A stretch of 15,005 nt of DNA from Desulfovibrio sp. (lineage in GTDB: Bacteria; Desulfobacterota; Desulfovibrionia; Desulfovibrionales; Desulfovibrionaceae): contig JAAUYW010000084.1 of NCBI GenBank assembly GCA_014804915.1, positions 1 through 15,005 on the forward strand, read 5' to 3'. The notes under the pieces are model-generated. The model was given only the letters and a program-made list of their open reading frames with translations, ran no database searches and had not been told where the DNA came from. Of the stretch, positions 7,732 through 14,940 are shown piece by piece. The first letter of the stretch is position 1, and each line of letters opens with the position of its first letter. The position numbers and the translations under genes are program-made.

Positions 7732-8499
7732 TCATTCCTGGCCAGGTTCCGGCCTTGCGCCTGTTCTGAACAGCGCCATATATTCCTGATTACCCTTGGG
7801 GCCCCGGATTTTCGCAGGCAACGCAAGCTCGGCATGCCAGCCAAGGCTATCCTCGCAAAAGCGGATGATTTTTTCGACAGCCAGGAGCCGGTCCGCATCA
7901 TTCCGGACTACGCCCTTGTGAACTTTTTCCGGACCCAGCTCGAATTGCGGCTTGATCAGTATGGCCGCCCTGGCCCCAGGCTTTGCCCACTGGCTGCACA
8001 CAGGCAAAATATGCGTAAGCGAAATGAACGACACATCGCCGGTAACCAGATCCACCTTTTCCGGCAAAAGGCCAGGCGGCGCAGTGCGCAAATTCACGCC
8101 TTCCATGCTGATTACGCGGGCATCGGCCCGCAATTTCTCATGCAGCTGGTTTTTGCCCACATCAACAGCGTAAACTTTCGCTGCGCCCCTTTGCAGCAGG
8201 CAATCGGTAAACCCGCCGGTGGAGGCGCCCGCATCCAGGCACACAAACCCGGTTACATCAAGATTCAGGGCATCGAGGATGGTTGCCAGCTTGTACGCGC
8301 CGCGGCTGACAAAATCGCGGCCTGGCTTCAATTCAAAAACAGTATCAGGCGGGAGCAGCCGGCCAGGCTTCAGCGGGCCGGATACGGCAGGGCCCTGCAG
8401 AAGCACGCGGCCGGCCATAATCAGGCTTTTGGCTTTTTCGCGGCTTTCCGCCAGGCCCTGCTCAAAAACGAGTTGATCCGCGCGAATGCGCGCTTTCAT
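7732..8499 (-). CDS. tlyA: TlyA-family rRNA 2'-O-methyltransferase
   Basis: A 255-residue protein combining an N-terminal S4 RNA-binding domain (about 1-60) with an FtsJ/RrmJ-type methyltransferase. The SAM site is LDAGASTGGFTDC (88-100). The family's catalytic tetrad can be read as K70 (in SRGAYK), D155 (in TGDVSF), K183 (in IKPQFE) and E239 (in GPKGNQEY), each one residue beyond the Mycobacterium tuberculosis TlyA positions. That enzyme methylates cytidines in 16S and 23S rRNA and its action confers capreomycin sensitivity; the older 'hemolysin' name is misleading. The ATG at 8499 has GGAAAG upstream and lies 19 nt after the motB stop, so tlyA is probably the last gene of the motAB unit. 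Function in ribosome modification is inferred from the intact tetrad. Confidence 0.93.
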   Translation of the reverse strand: MKARIRADQLVFEQGLAESREKAKSLIMAGRVLLQGPAVSGPLKPGRLLPPDTVFELKPGRDFVSRGAYKLATILDALNLDVTGFVCLDAGASTGGFTDCLLQRGAAKVYAVDVGKNQLHEKLRADARVISMEGVNLRTAPPGLLPEKVDLVTGDVSFISLTHILPVCSQWAKPGARAAILIKPQFELGPEKVHKGVVRNDADRLLAVEKIIRFCEDSLGWHAELALPAKIRGPKGNQEYMALFRTGARPEPGQE

Positions 8500-8518
8500 C
8501 CGCTTTCCGGCAAACGCG

Positions 8519-9226
8519 CTAATAGACTACGCTATAGGACATCACCTCTGGCCTGTGAAAGAAAAATTCCACGCGGCGGTTGACTGCGCGGCTTTCTTCC
8601 GAAATGCCGGGCTTGAGCGGACGGGTTTCGCCATAGGCCACGCCGCGCAGGCGCGTGGGCTTGATGCCATGCTCAGCCAGATAGCGGAGCACCGAGGCAG
8701 CCCGCGCTCCGGAAAGCTCCCAGGCTGTTTCATAGGGCGGATGCGATTCCGAGCCATCCGCATGGCCGCGCACTACCAGATACAGATTGTATTCCCGCAT
8801 GATCTGCAGCACGTCATTCAGCACCTTGATTCCTTCCGGCTGAAGCTGGATGGAGCCTGGCCGGAACATCACATCCGAATTCACGCGCAGCTGCACGCCA
8901 ACATCATCGGCGCTGATGCCGGAAGCCTGCTGCGGCACTGCGTCCGCCATCAGCATTTGCTTTATTTTCTGGGCAATGGCGTAATGGGATCTTTCAACTT
9001 CCGTGATTTTCAGATCGCGCGCGTCGATTTTATCCGTATTCTGGACAAAGGGATTATTGGAAATCGGGGAAGTGGCGCTGGAATCAAAATTGCGCTCGCC
9101 GCTGAAATAGGCCGCCAGACCCGCGCGCGTTTCCGGCGGAACCATATTCAATACCCACAGCAACAGAAAAAAGGCCATCATGGCCGTAACAAAGTCCGCG
9201 TAAGCGACTTTCCATGCGCTGCTCAT
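8519..9226 (-). CDS. motB: Flagellar stator protein MotB
   Basis: A 235-residue stator protein that anchors the MotA/MotB channel to peptidoglycan. The single transmembrane helix lies at about 5-27, in WKVAYADFVTAMMAFF, and holds D11, equivalent to the ion-binding aspartate D32 of E. coli. A plug-like segment follows (PPETRAGLAAYF, 30-41). The OmpA-like domain (about 110-225) shows VRGHADGSE (152-160), LSGARA (171-176) and NRRVEF (216-221). The N-terminal cytoplasmic tail is only about four residues, against 20 or more in most MotB proteins. The start is fixed by a good ribosome site (CAGGAG) and by the hairpin upstream, so the short tail looks real. It lies 93 nt after the motA stop. A proton-driven stator is the likely type, given the E. 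coli-like sequences. Confidence 0.95.
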   Translation of the reverse strand: MSSAWKVAYADFVTAMMAFFLLLWVLNMVPPETRAGLAAYFSGERNFDSSATSPISNNPFVQNTDKIDARDLKITEVERSHYAIAQKIKQMLMADAVPQQASGISADDVGVQLRVNSDVMFRPGSIQLQPEGIKVLNDVLQIMREYNLYLVVRGHADGSESHPPYETAWELSGARAASVLRYLAEHGIKPTRLRGVAYGETRPLKPGISEESRAVNRRVEFFFHRPEVMSYSVVY

Positions 9227-9247
9227 CGCTTTGCTCCTGTAAAGGCG

Positions 9248-9296
9248 GCATGCGCCCGTCGTTCATCTCAAAAAGGAAGGAACAACGGGCGCATGC
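9248..9296 (-). repeat. Long inverted repeat between motA and motB
   Basis: GCATGCGCCCGTCGTT (9248-9263) and AACAACGGGCGCATGC (9281-9296) are inverted repeats matching at 15 of 16 positions, with a 17-nt loop. On the motA-motB transcript this forms a very stable stem. No T-run follows the stem (TTTTT is inside the loop), so it does not look like a simple terminator; read-through into motB is needed. A role as a 3' stabiliser of motA mRNA or a processing site is plausible. Confidence 0.75.
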
Positions 9297-9319
9297 AAGC
9301 CGGATTTGTAAATTGCCGT

Positions 9320-10168
9320 CTAGCTGCCGCGCAGCTTTTCTTCCATCTGTAAAAAGGTGGGCCGGAAAGGATAGGGAATGGCGCGCCGGCCGTATTCAAC
9401 CGCAATCAGGGGCGTGGAGCCGCGAATGGCCGCAGCTACAGCCTCCTTGACCGCGTTGAAATAAAAATGCTCTTCGGAAACATAGTTCTCCAGCTTTGCG
9501 CCCATTGGCCCAAACAGGCCGTAACAGCAGAGAATGCCAAAAAACGTGCCGACCAGCGCCGCGCCAATATAGTGGCCAAGCACATCCGGCGGCTCGGTGA
9601 TCTTGCCCATGGCAAGCACAACGCCAAGCACGCAGGCCACAATGCCCATGCCTGGCATTGATTCCGCCATGTGCGTGATCGCGTGGGCAGGCAGCATTCC
9701 CTCCTCGCGCATTGTCTCCATATCCACATCCATCAGGCTGTCAATATCAGCCGGATCGCCGGTAGTGAGATAGACGCGCAAGGTGTCGCCTATGAAGTTC
9801 ACAAGCTTGGCATCCTTTGTGATGGTGGGGTATTTGCTGAAAATCGCGCTCGATTCCGGTTTTTCAACATCGCTTTCAATGCTGATCACGCCCTCGCGAT
9901 GCATTTTGGTAAAAAGCGCGTAAAGCAGGGCGAGCGTTTCCAGATAACGCGCCTTGCTTGAGCCAGGATCCGAAAAAAGATGCTTCAGGCTCTTGATGAT
10001 CAGGCCAAGGGTGTACTTGGTCTGCGCGCCAAAAAAGGCGCCCAGGGCGCAGCCCAGAATGATGATGAATTCAGCCGGCTGAAACAGGATGCCCCAGGTG
10101 CCGTGCGCCAGGGTGTAGCCTGTAAAAACAGAGCCGGCCACGATGATTAAGCCAATCAGCAGATACAT
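9320..10168 (-). CDS. motA: Flagellar stator protein MotA
   Basis: A 282-residue, four-helix membrane protein that forms the stator channel with MotB and pushes the flagellar rotor. It aligns along its length with the E. coli-type MotA: QPAEFIII (30-37), E98 in ISIE, P172 in SMPGMGIVACVLGVV and P221 in GLFGPMGAKLE, the last two equal to E. coli P173 and P222. The rotor-contact arginine R90 of E. coli falls on H90 here, with R91 directly after it, so the charge may be shifted by one residue. The ATG at 10168 has AGGCGG upstream. It starts the motA-motB-tlyA unit, 121 nt after the asmA-like gene. Confidence 0.96.
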   Translation of the reverse strand: MYLLIGLIIVAGSVFTGYTLAHGTWGILFQPAEFIIILGCALGAFFGAQTKYTLGLIIKSLKHLFSDPGSSKARYLETLALLYALFTKMHREGVISIESDVEKPESSAIFSKYPTITKDAKLVNFIGDTLRVYLTTGDPADIDSLMDVDMETMREEGMLPAHAITHMAESMPGMGIVACVLGVVLAMGKITEPPDVLGHYIGAALVGTFFGILCCYGLFGPMGAKLENYVSEEHFYFNAVKEAVAAAIRGSTPLIAVEYGRRAIPYPFRPTFLQMEEKLRGS

Positions 10169-10230
10169 GCTTTGCCGCCTGTATGCGCGTTCCGAAAAGA
10201 CACGTTCCTATCAAGAAAATCTGAAACCAA

Positions 10231-10259
10231 GAAATAAGACATATTCATGCGAGTTTCAA
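10231..10259 (-). promoter_or_regulatory. Weak candidate promoter for motA
   Basis: On the minus strand TTGAAA (10259-10254), a 17-nt spacer and TATTTC (10236-10231). It lies about 63 nt before motA in an AT-rich gap. The -10 is poor. No convincing sigma-28 or sigma-54 flagellar promoter was found here. Confidence 0.25.
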
Positions 10260-10289
10260 TAGCAAATCCTCGTCCGGCCCCCCGGCTTC

Positions 10290-12002
10290 TCAAGGCCGCT
10301 TTTTCCAGAGCGGGGGCCTGACGCTGATATCCGGCCTGGCAAGCGGCCCGGATACCGAAACAGGGATTTCAAGCCTGCCCAGGACAAGATCGAAATCGCC
10401 GCGCAGGGTTTTGTCAGCCAGATCCAGCCTGCCCTGTCCCTGCCCTGCCAGGCCTTCGCCTGAAAACCGGAATGGCGAAATGTCCAGCATTCCATCTGCC
10501 GCCTTCAGGCCAATTCTGCCATTTTTGACGACCTCCTGAATCTCGCTGACAGGGCCAAGCAGGGGCAGAAGCGAGGTCAGCTCCCGCAGGAAAGCCAGAC
10601 GCAGATCCCTGAAAGCCAGACTGGCAAAGCCAGTGAGGCGCGGCAGGGCGAATCGGCCATTTTCCACAGGCAGGGCGAACTCCAGCTCCAGGCTGGCCGG
10701 GCCATCCGTAAAGCCCTCCAGCCCGGCCAGGGCCAGCAATTCGCCAAGCGGCAGGTCTTCGCCTGTTGCTGCCAGGCGCCATAAATCCTGCCTGCTGTCA
10801 ACGCTGCCGCTGGCCACAAGTTTTCCCTGGCCAGGCCGGCAGGAGAATCGCCTGAGCTCAATAATGCCGGAGCCGCCTGCCAGCTCCAGCTCGGGCTGTC
10901 CGATGCTGAAATTGCCGGCCCGGATTTCCGTGAAGGCCACATCCAGCTGAAAATCCGGCAATGGCGGCAACTGCGGCAGGCCGGGCATGGCCGCATATGG
11001 CCTTGCGCCTGCCAGCTGCAGCGCGCCCATTTTAAAGCTCGCCCTGGCCTTTGGGGCGCCAGCTCCATAACTGATTTCCATTGCGCCGGCGCCCTTGCAG
11101 CTATCGAGACTCGCAGCTATCGCCGGCAGGAGAATGCGGCGATCGTGGATTAGCAGCCGCGAAGCGAGTTTCAGGCTGGAGGCGAAAGGCAGGGGTCTGG
11201 TGGAAGCCAATGCGCACTCTCCCTGGAACGCCCCATCGCCATACAGGCCATTGCCAGTAATCTCAAAGCCGGGCAGCGCAAACGCAGCAGCCTGAAGGCG
11301 CAAGGCTCCGGAATCCAGATCCAGGCTGCCGCTCAATTCCAGAGTGAGCGGCGAGAGGCTGGCCAGAGAGTCCGGCGCTGTCAACGTGGCTGTGGCATGC
11401 AGGTCGCGCACGCTCAAATTGGGCGCGTAATAGCGTACTTTCGCGCGCAGGGCGCTGTTGCCGGTCACATTTGGCAGTCCTGCTCCGGAACAGGCCAGCA
11501 GAAAATCGCCCTGCAGCTCAAACTCGGCCCGAGGCCTGATGTTGGCGGCAGTAAGGCGCAGATTGTCCAGAGCCACGGACTCGCCATCCCGCTGCCAGCG
11601 CAGGCTGCCATCCTGGCAGACAATTCTCCCGATCTCCGGAAAAGCCTGGGGCAGCGAGGCAGGAGCCCTGCCGCCTGCCTCCGAGAGCCGGATGACAGGG
11701 GCGCTGATTCTGACTTCCTCAAGACTCAGCCTGCCTGTCAGGAGGCTGGCCAGGCGCGGGCTGGCCTGGACATCGCTGGCTGAAAATCGCAGCCCGATTT
11801 TCCGGATTTGCCCCTGCCAGGCAACCGCGCCGAGGCGAATGGCAGGCGGAAAAAAGGCGATCGCAGGCGTTGTCTGCAATTCAATGCCAGCCGCCTGCAA
11901 ATGATGCGCAACGCGCGTGGCCGCCAGATGACGCAAGCCGGCAAGGCCAGCGGCCAGAAAGACGAAAAGCAGAAGAACAGGCAGAATTCTTTTTACATTC
12001 AT
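10290..12002 (-). CDS. AsmA-family-like envelope protein
   Basis: A 570-residue protein with one N-terminal membrane helix (about 5-24, beginning MNVKRILPVLLLFVFLAAG) and a long beta-rich periplasmic part. Repeated blocks of the type 'LxLxGxxxLxxG' occur throughout (for example LELSGSLDLDSGAL and GQGRLDLADKTLRGDFD), ending in SVSGPLARPDISVRPP. This fits AsmA-like, bridge-type proteins thought to affect outer-membrane lipid traffic, though the match is to overall pattern rather than a signature motif. The start at 12002 is chosen because it gives an ideal signal-anchor; a longer in-frame start lies inside holB and is improbable. It lies 10 nt after the holB stop and has no ribosome site, suggesting coupling. 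Confidence 0.7.
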   Translation of the reverse strand: MNVKRILPVLLLFVFLAAGLAGLRHLAATRVAHHLQAAGIELQTTPAIAFFPPAIRLGAVAWQGQIRKIGLRFSASDVQASPRLASLLTGRLSLEEVRISAPVIRLSEAGGRAPASLPQAFPEIGRIVCQDGSLRWQRDGESVALDNLRLTAANIRPRAEFELQGDFLLACSGAGLPNVTGNSALRAKVRYYAPNLSVRDLHATATLTAPDSLASLSPLTLELSGSLDLDSGALRLQAAAFALPGFEITGNGLYGDGAFQGECALASTRPLPFASSLKLASRLLIHDRRILLPAIAASLDSCKGAGAMEISYGAGAPKARASFKMGALQLAGARPYAAMPGLPQLPPLPDFQLDVAFTEIRAGNFSIGQPELELAGGSGIIELRRFSCRPGQGKLVASGSVDSRQDLWRLAATGEDLPLGELLALAGLEGFTDGPASLELEFALPVENGRFALPRLTGFASLAFRDLRLAFLRELTSLLPLLGPVSEIQEVVKNGRIGLKAADGMLDISPFRFSGEGLAGQGQGRLDLADKTLRGDFDLVLGRLEIPVSVSGPLARPDISVRPPLWKKRP

Positions 12003-12012
12003 GGAAAAAGCG

Positions 12013-12891
12013 CTACTTGCGCAATAACGCGAACATGCGCGAACCAAAAGCCTCCAGCGTTCTAGCCGGACTGACTGTGGCCGCAAGCATTGCCTGCGCT
12101 TCCCCAAGCCAGCGGCTGGCAAGCGCGGCCCTGGCGCCGCTTTCGGCCAGCGCGGAAAGGGCGGCATCAAGCGGCCCAGCAGGCTGCCCGCTCAGGACGC
12201 GGGCCAGGGCCTTCTGGCAGCCTGAAAGCAGCTGGCTGGCCGCCTGGGCGTCAATAGCGCCCTTTGCGGCAACATGCTCGAGAAAGCCCGTGCCCCTGGC
12301 GAGAAAATCGGCAAGCTCATTTTCCCAGGCCGCAATGGCCTCATCCCGGTCGCGGCAGTCTGTCCAGGGCAAGGTAAGGCAAAAAGAGCGCGAAACCAGG
12401 GTTTGCAGGATCTGCTCCCGCTGCGGGGCCAGCAGCGCGAACAGGGAATGGGGCGTGGGCTCTTCCAGAGTCTTGAGCAGGCTGTTCAGCGCCTCCTCGC
12501 GGGTTTGCGACATTCCCTGAAAAATGACAACGCGCTTGCCGTTTCCATGCGGAGCCGTGGCAGCCATGCTTTTCAGCTCGCGCATGTTCTCCATGCGCAG
12601 GGCCTTGACCGGCCCGGGCTTTTCCTCGTCCAGCCTGTTGGCTATGCGGCCATCGTAAATATGCAGATCCAGATTTTCATTGGCCTGAATCTGGCGGCAG
12701 ACCGGGCAGGCCAGACACGGGACCCGCGATTCGCCATTTTCGCTTTTGGCTTGCGGGCAATTGACTGCGCAAGCCCAGTAGAGCGCGGCCTTGAGGCGCC
12801 CTGCTTCCGTGCCGCCTTCAATCAGGAGCGTCTGGGGCGGCCGCATGGCAAGCCGCTCCAGCGTCCGGGCGGCCGCTTCAGGGGGCTTCAT
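12013..12891 (-). CDS. holB: DNA polymerase III delta' subunit
   Basis: A 292-residue AAA+-type clamp-loader subunit. The P-loop is degenerate (EGGTEAGRLK, 25-34), as is normal for delta', which does not hydrolyse ATP. A zinc module is present: C45, C59, C62 and C65. The stretch NSLLKTLEEP (136-145) is highly typical of gamma/delta' proteins. The SRC motif, which supplies the arginine finger, is imperfect: VSRSFC (166-171). The gene starts with ATG overlapping the purA stop as ATGA, so it is translationally coupled to purA, and it ends 10 nt before the asmA-like gene. Divergent sequence is usual for HolB, and the call is supported by the zinc motif and the LEEP segment. Confidence 0.88.
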   Translation of the reverse strand: MKPPEAAARTLERLAMRPPQTLLIEGGTEAGRLKAALYWACAVNCPQAKSENGESRVPCLACPVCRQIQANENLDLHIYDGRIANRLDEEKPGPVKALRMENMRELKSMAATAPHGNGKRVVIFQGMSQTREEALNSLLKTLEEPTPHSLFALLAPQREQILQTLVSRSFCLTLPWTDCRDRDEAIAAWENELADFLARGTGFLEHVAAKGAIDAQAASQLLSGCQKALARVLSGQPAGPLDAALSALAESGARAALASRWLGEAQAMLAATVSPARTLEAFGSRMFALLRK

Positions 12892-14174
12892 GCAACCTGG
12901 CGGATTATGGTCTGGTCGCGGCCTGGCCCAACTGAAATATAGCCTGCTGGCACGCCGGTCAGCTCCTCGATCCTCTCAATATAGGCTCTGGCTTCCTCCG
13001 GCAAATCCCCGTATTTCCGGCAGCCGGAAATATCGTCTTCAAAGCCCGGGAATGTTTCATAAACCGGTTTCACGGCTGCCAGCTCGCCCTCGCCCTGGGG
13101 CGGATAATCCATTCTTTTGCCGTCCAGCTCGTAGGCGACGCAGATTTTGAGCTGGGGCAGGTTCTGAAGCACATCCAGCTTGGTCAGCGCCAGCCTGTCA
13201 ATGCCATTGAGGCGCACGCTTTCACGCAAAATCACGGCATCCAGCCAGCCGCAGCGGCGCGGCCTGCCTGTTGTCGCGCCAAATTCATGCCCTTGAGCCT
13301 GCAGGTAGCTGCCAGTGTCGTCATTCAGCTCTGTCGGAAACGGCCCGGAGCCCACGCGGGTGGTATAGGCCTTGGCAACGCCGATAACCTCGCTAATCGC
13401 GGAGGGCGCCACGCCAGTGCCGCAGCAGGCGCCGGCTGAAACCGTATTGGAGGAAGTAACAAAGGGATAGGTGCCATGATCGATGTCAAGATGCACGCCT
13501 TGCGCGCCTTCAAACAGGATGGCCTTGTTCTCCTGGATTGCCTTGTGCACCAGCGCGTCAGTATCCGTGATATAGGGCAGCAGCCTCGGCGCCAAGGCAA
13601 GCAGGGCGTCCGCAGTCCTGTCAGCGTCAATGGCGTCAAATTTGTAAAGCCCGGTCAGGAGAATGTTTTTTTCAAGCAGGGCATGGCGGATTTTGGCGCG
13701 AACCAGATCCGGCCTGGCCAGATCGCCAGCGCGCAGGCCGATGCGGGCGGCCTTGTCCTCATAGCAGGGGCCAATGCCGCGGCCGGTAGTGCCAATTTTG
13801 CTGCCTGCCCGTTTTGCCTCCCGCGCCTTGTCAAGCGCCTTGTGGTAAGGCAGTATCAGATGCGCCTTGGCGCTGACTGCCAGACGCCTTGGCGATGCGT
13901 CAATGCCCTCGGCCTGGAGCGCGTCAATCTCCTCCAGAAAGACTTCCGGATCAAGCACAACGCCATTGCCGATCAGGCAAAGCGCGTCTGGCCAGAGAAT
14001 GCCGGAGGGAAGAAGATGGAGCACGGTTTCCCTGCCGCCAGCCTTTATCGTGTGGCCGGCATTCGCGCCGCCCTGGAACCTCTCTATGACCTGGCTTTCG
14101 GCGCTCAGCATATCCACTATCTTGCCCTTGCCCTCGTCGCCCCACTGCGCGCCGATAATCACTATGTTGGCCAT
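12888..14174 (-). CDS. purA: Adenylosuccinate synthase
   Basis: A 428-residue enzyme that makes adenylosuccinate from IMP, aspartate and GTP, the first committed step to AMP. The phosphate loop GAQWGDEGKGKIVD (8-21) includes the catalytic aspartate D14. Other signatures are FQGGANAGHT, GTTGRGIGPCYEDK, HLDIDHGTYPFVTSSN and the aspartate-loop region near GRPRRCGWLDAV. Length is normal. The ATG at 14174 has GGGGAG as ribosome site. The stop overlaps the holB start by 4 nt, forming purA-holB-asmA as a likely operon. A small ORF from the toxin-antitoxin region overlaps the purA start by 13 nt. Confidence 0.98.
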   Translation of the reverse strand: MANIVIIGAQWGDEGKGKIVDMLSAESQVIERFQGGANAGHTIKAGGRETVLHLLPSGILWPDALCLIGNGVVLDPEVFLEEIDALQAEGIDASPRRLAVSAKAHLILPYHKALDKAREAKRAGSKIGTTGRGIGPCYEDKAARIGLRAGDLARPDLVRAKIRHALLEKNILLTGLYKFDAIDADRTADALLALAPRLLPYITDTDALVHKAIQENKAILFEGAQGVHLDIDHGTYPFVTSSNTVSAGACCGTGVAPSAISEVIGVAKAYTTRVGSGPFPTELNDDTGSYLQAQGHEFGATTGRPRRCGWLDAVILRESVRLNGIDRLALTKLDVLQNLPQLKICVAYELDGKRMDYPPQGEGELAAVKPVYETFPGFEDDISGCRKYGDLPEEARAYIERIEELTGVPAGYISVGPGRDQTIIRQVA

Positions 14175-14386
14175 GCCGGCTCCCCGTAATGATGAATGTT
14201 GTTGCCAGAGCGATCCCCGCCCATGTCCGGACGCCTGTTTTTTCGCGCTATTTTCAGCATAACAGGATTGCCGCGGAATGCAAGCCGCAATTTCGCCTTG
14301 CCAATTGCCGCCAAAAGGTCCCAGGTGGAGCAGTAAACCTCCTCGTCACTCATGTTTTGCAATCTTTCCCGGTCCGTTCCAGTCAT
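14162..14386 (-). CDS. Possible small protein overlapping the purA start
   Basis: A 74-codon open frame begins at ATG 14386 within ATATGA, overlapping the stop of the toxin remnant, and ends 13 nt inside purA. A second in-frame ATG at 14353 (MSDEEVYCSTWDLLAAIG) has GGGAAAG upstream at a long spacing. The sequence has an acidic N-terminal part and a basic C-terminal part (KIARKNRRPD), with no motif I recognise. It could be a real small gene, an upstream ORF affecting purA translation, or chance. The candidate purA promoter lies inside it, which argues somewhat against coding. Confidence 0.33.
   Translation of the reverse strand: MTGTDRERLQNMSDEEVYCSTWDLLAAIGKAKLRLAFRGNPVMLKIARKNRRPDMGGDRSGNNIHHYGEPAWPT
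14256..14283 (-). promoter_or_regulatory. Candidate purA promoter with extended -10
   Basis: On the minus strand TTGCAT (14283-14278), a 16-nt spacer and TATGCT (14261-14256), preceded by TGT so that it reads as an extended -10. It lies about 80 nt before the purA start. Match is moderate at both boxes. Confidence 0.38.
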
Positions 14387-14617
14387 ATTAATGCTTCGAG
14401 TGGAAACAAAAGAATTAATGAGTCAGCTGATTTCAGAAAACCGCATCGCTGATAAAAGGCAGCCGCGTCACAGTCAAGCGCGTGAAGCTGTTCCCTCGTT
14501 GCGCCTGGCTCTTTCCCTGAGCCAGTGATCGCGTTCCGGTTTTCCCGAATCAAAAGCCGAAATATCGTCAGTCTGGCGCAAGGGCCGGGGCGCGGCAAGC
14601 CGGGCTAAATTGGGCAT
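14383..14617 (-). pseudogene. GNAT-family toxin gene with internal deletion and frameshift
   Basis: Two pieces of a TacT/AtaT-like acetyltransferase toxin lie in different frames. The first, 47 residues from ATG 14617, reads APRPLRQTDDISAFDSGK then HWLRERARRNEGTASR, matching the family's N-terminus. It stops at 14474. The second, 34 residues from 14487 to 14383, reads LHALDCDAAAFYQRCGF and ends ILLFPLEALI, matching the C-terminus, and keeps the tyrosine of the FY pair. The middle, normally some 80-100 residues holding the acetyl-CoA loop (Q/R-x-x-G-x-G/A), is missing. The pieces meet at 14480-14488 (GCTTCACGC on the minus strand), which encodes the end of one piece and the start of the other. 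The product cannot be an active acetyltransferase. It overlaps the antitoxin end by 13 nt, as in intact modules. Known relatives acetylate aminoacyl-tRNA. Confidence 0.82.
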
Positions 14618-14880
14618 TGTTCCTTCCAGGGCGGAGGAGCAGCCAGGGTGCGCTTCATGGCTGACGAGTCCACAGGGCCATCCAGAATCTTTATGAAAGC
14701 ATCCCATTGATCAGCATTCAATACAAGGCGCGTCCGATCCAGCAGCACATCCTGCGCCCGGCCAACTGCGCTTTCCACTATGAATGCCGTACGACTCATG
14801 CCGCAAAAATCGGCAGCCGCGGCAATTACCTCTCTCTGCTCGGGCGACATGCGCAAGCTCATGGTTTCAGATTGGGACAT
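14605..14880 (-). CDS. DUF1778 ribbon-helix-helix antitoxin (TacA/AtaR type)
   Basis: A 91-residue antitoxin. The N-terminal part (about 7-45: MSLRMSPEQREVIAAAA then FCGMSRTAFIVESAVG) is the DUF1778 ribbon-helix-helix DNA-binding domain. The C-terminal part, RLVLNADQWDAFIKILD, then a run ending APPPWKE, is the flexible segment that wraps the GNAT toxin in TacA-TacT, KacA-KacT and AtaR-AtaT. The start at 14880 is chosen for its strong ribosome site (GGAGGAGG); an in-frame ATG ten codons upstream would place that site inside the gene. The antitoxin looks intact although the toxin next to it is broken, so it is now an orphan. Such proteins repress their own promoter. Confidence 0.88.
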   Translation of the reverse strand: MSQSETMSLRMSPEQREVIAAAADFCGMSRTAFIVESAVGRAQDVLLDRTRLVLNADQWDAFIKILDGPVDSSAMKRTLAAPPPWKEQCPI

Positions 14881-14922
14881 GGCCTCCTCCTTGCAAAAAG
14901 GGTAAGGCAATTTTCATCGCCA

Positions 14923-14940
14923 TGCATCACAAATGATATA
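14923..14940. promoter_or_regulatory. Possible antitoxin operator
   Basis: An imperfect dyad, TGCATCA and TGATATA around CAAA, with a core ATCA/TGAT, lies 43-60 nt upstream of the antitoxin start in an AT-rich stretch. Ribbon-helix-helix antitoxins bind such short dyads over their own promoters. No convincing -35/-10 pair was found, so the assignment is tentative. The rest of 14881-15005 shows no gene. Confidence 0.33.

Noticed and set aside
7714..9352. Two overlapping plus-strand frames of 289 and 288 codons opposite tlyA and motB
   Set aside because: Both are antisense to genes with complete active-site motifs, and no promoter or ribosome site supports them.
10270..10290. CCGG-GGGG-CCGG dyad after the asmA-like gene, considered as a terminator
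   Set aside because: Four-pair stem without T-run; too weak to support.
13476..14189. Plus-strand open frame of 237 codons opposite purA
   Set aside because: Antisense to highly conserved purA; no independent signal.
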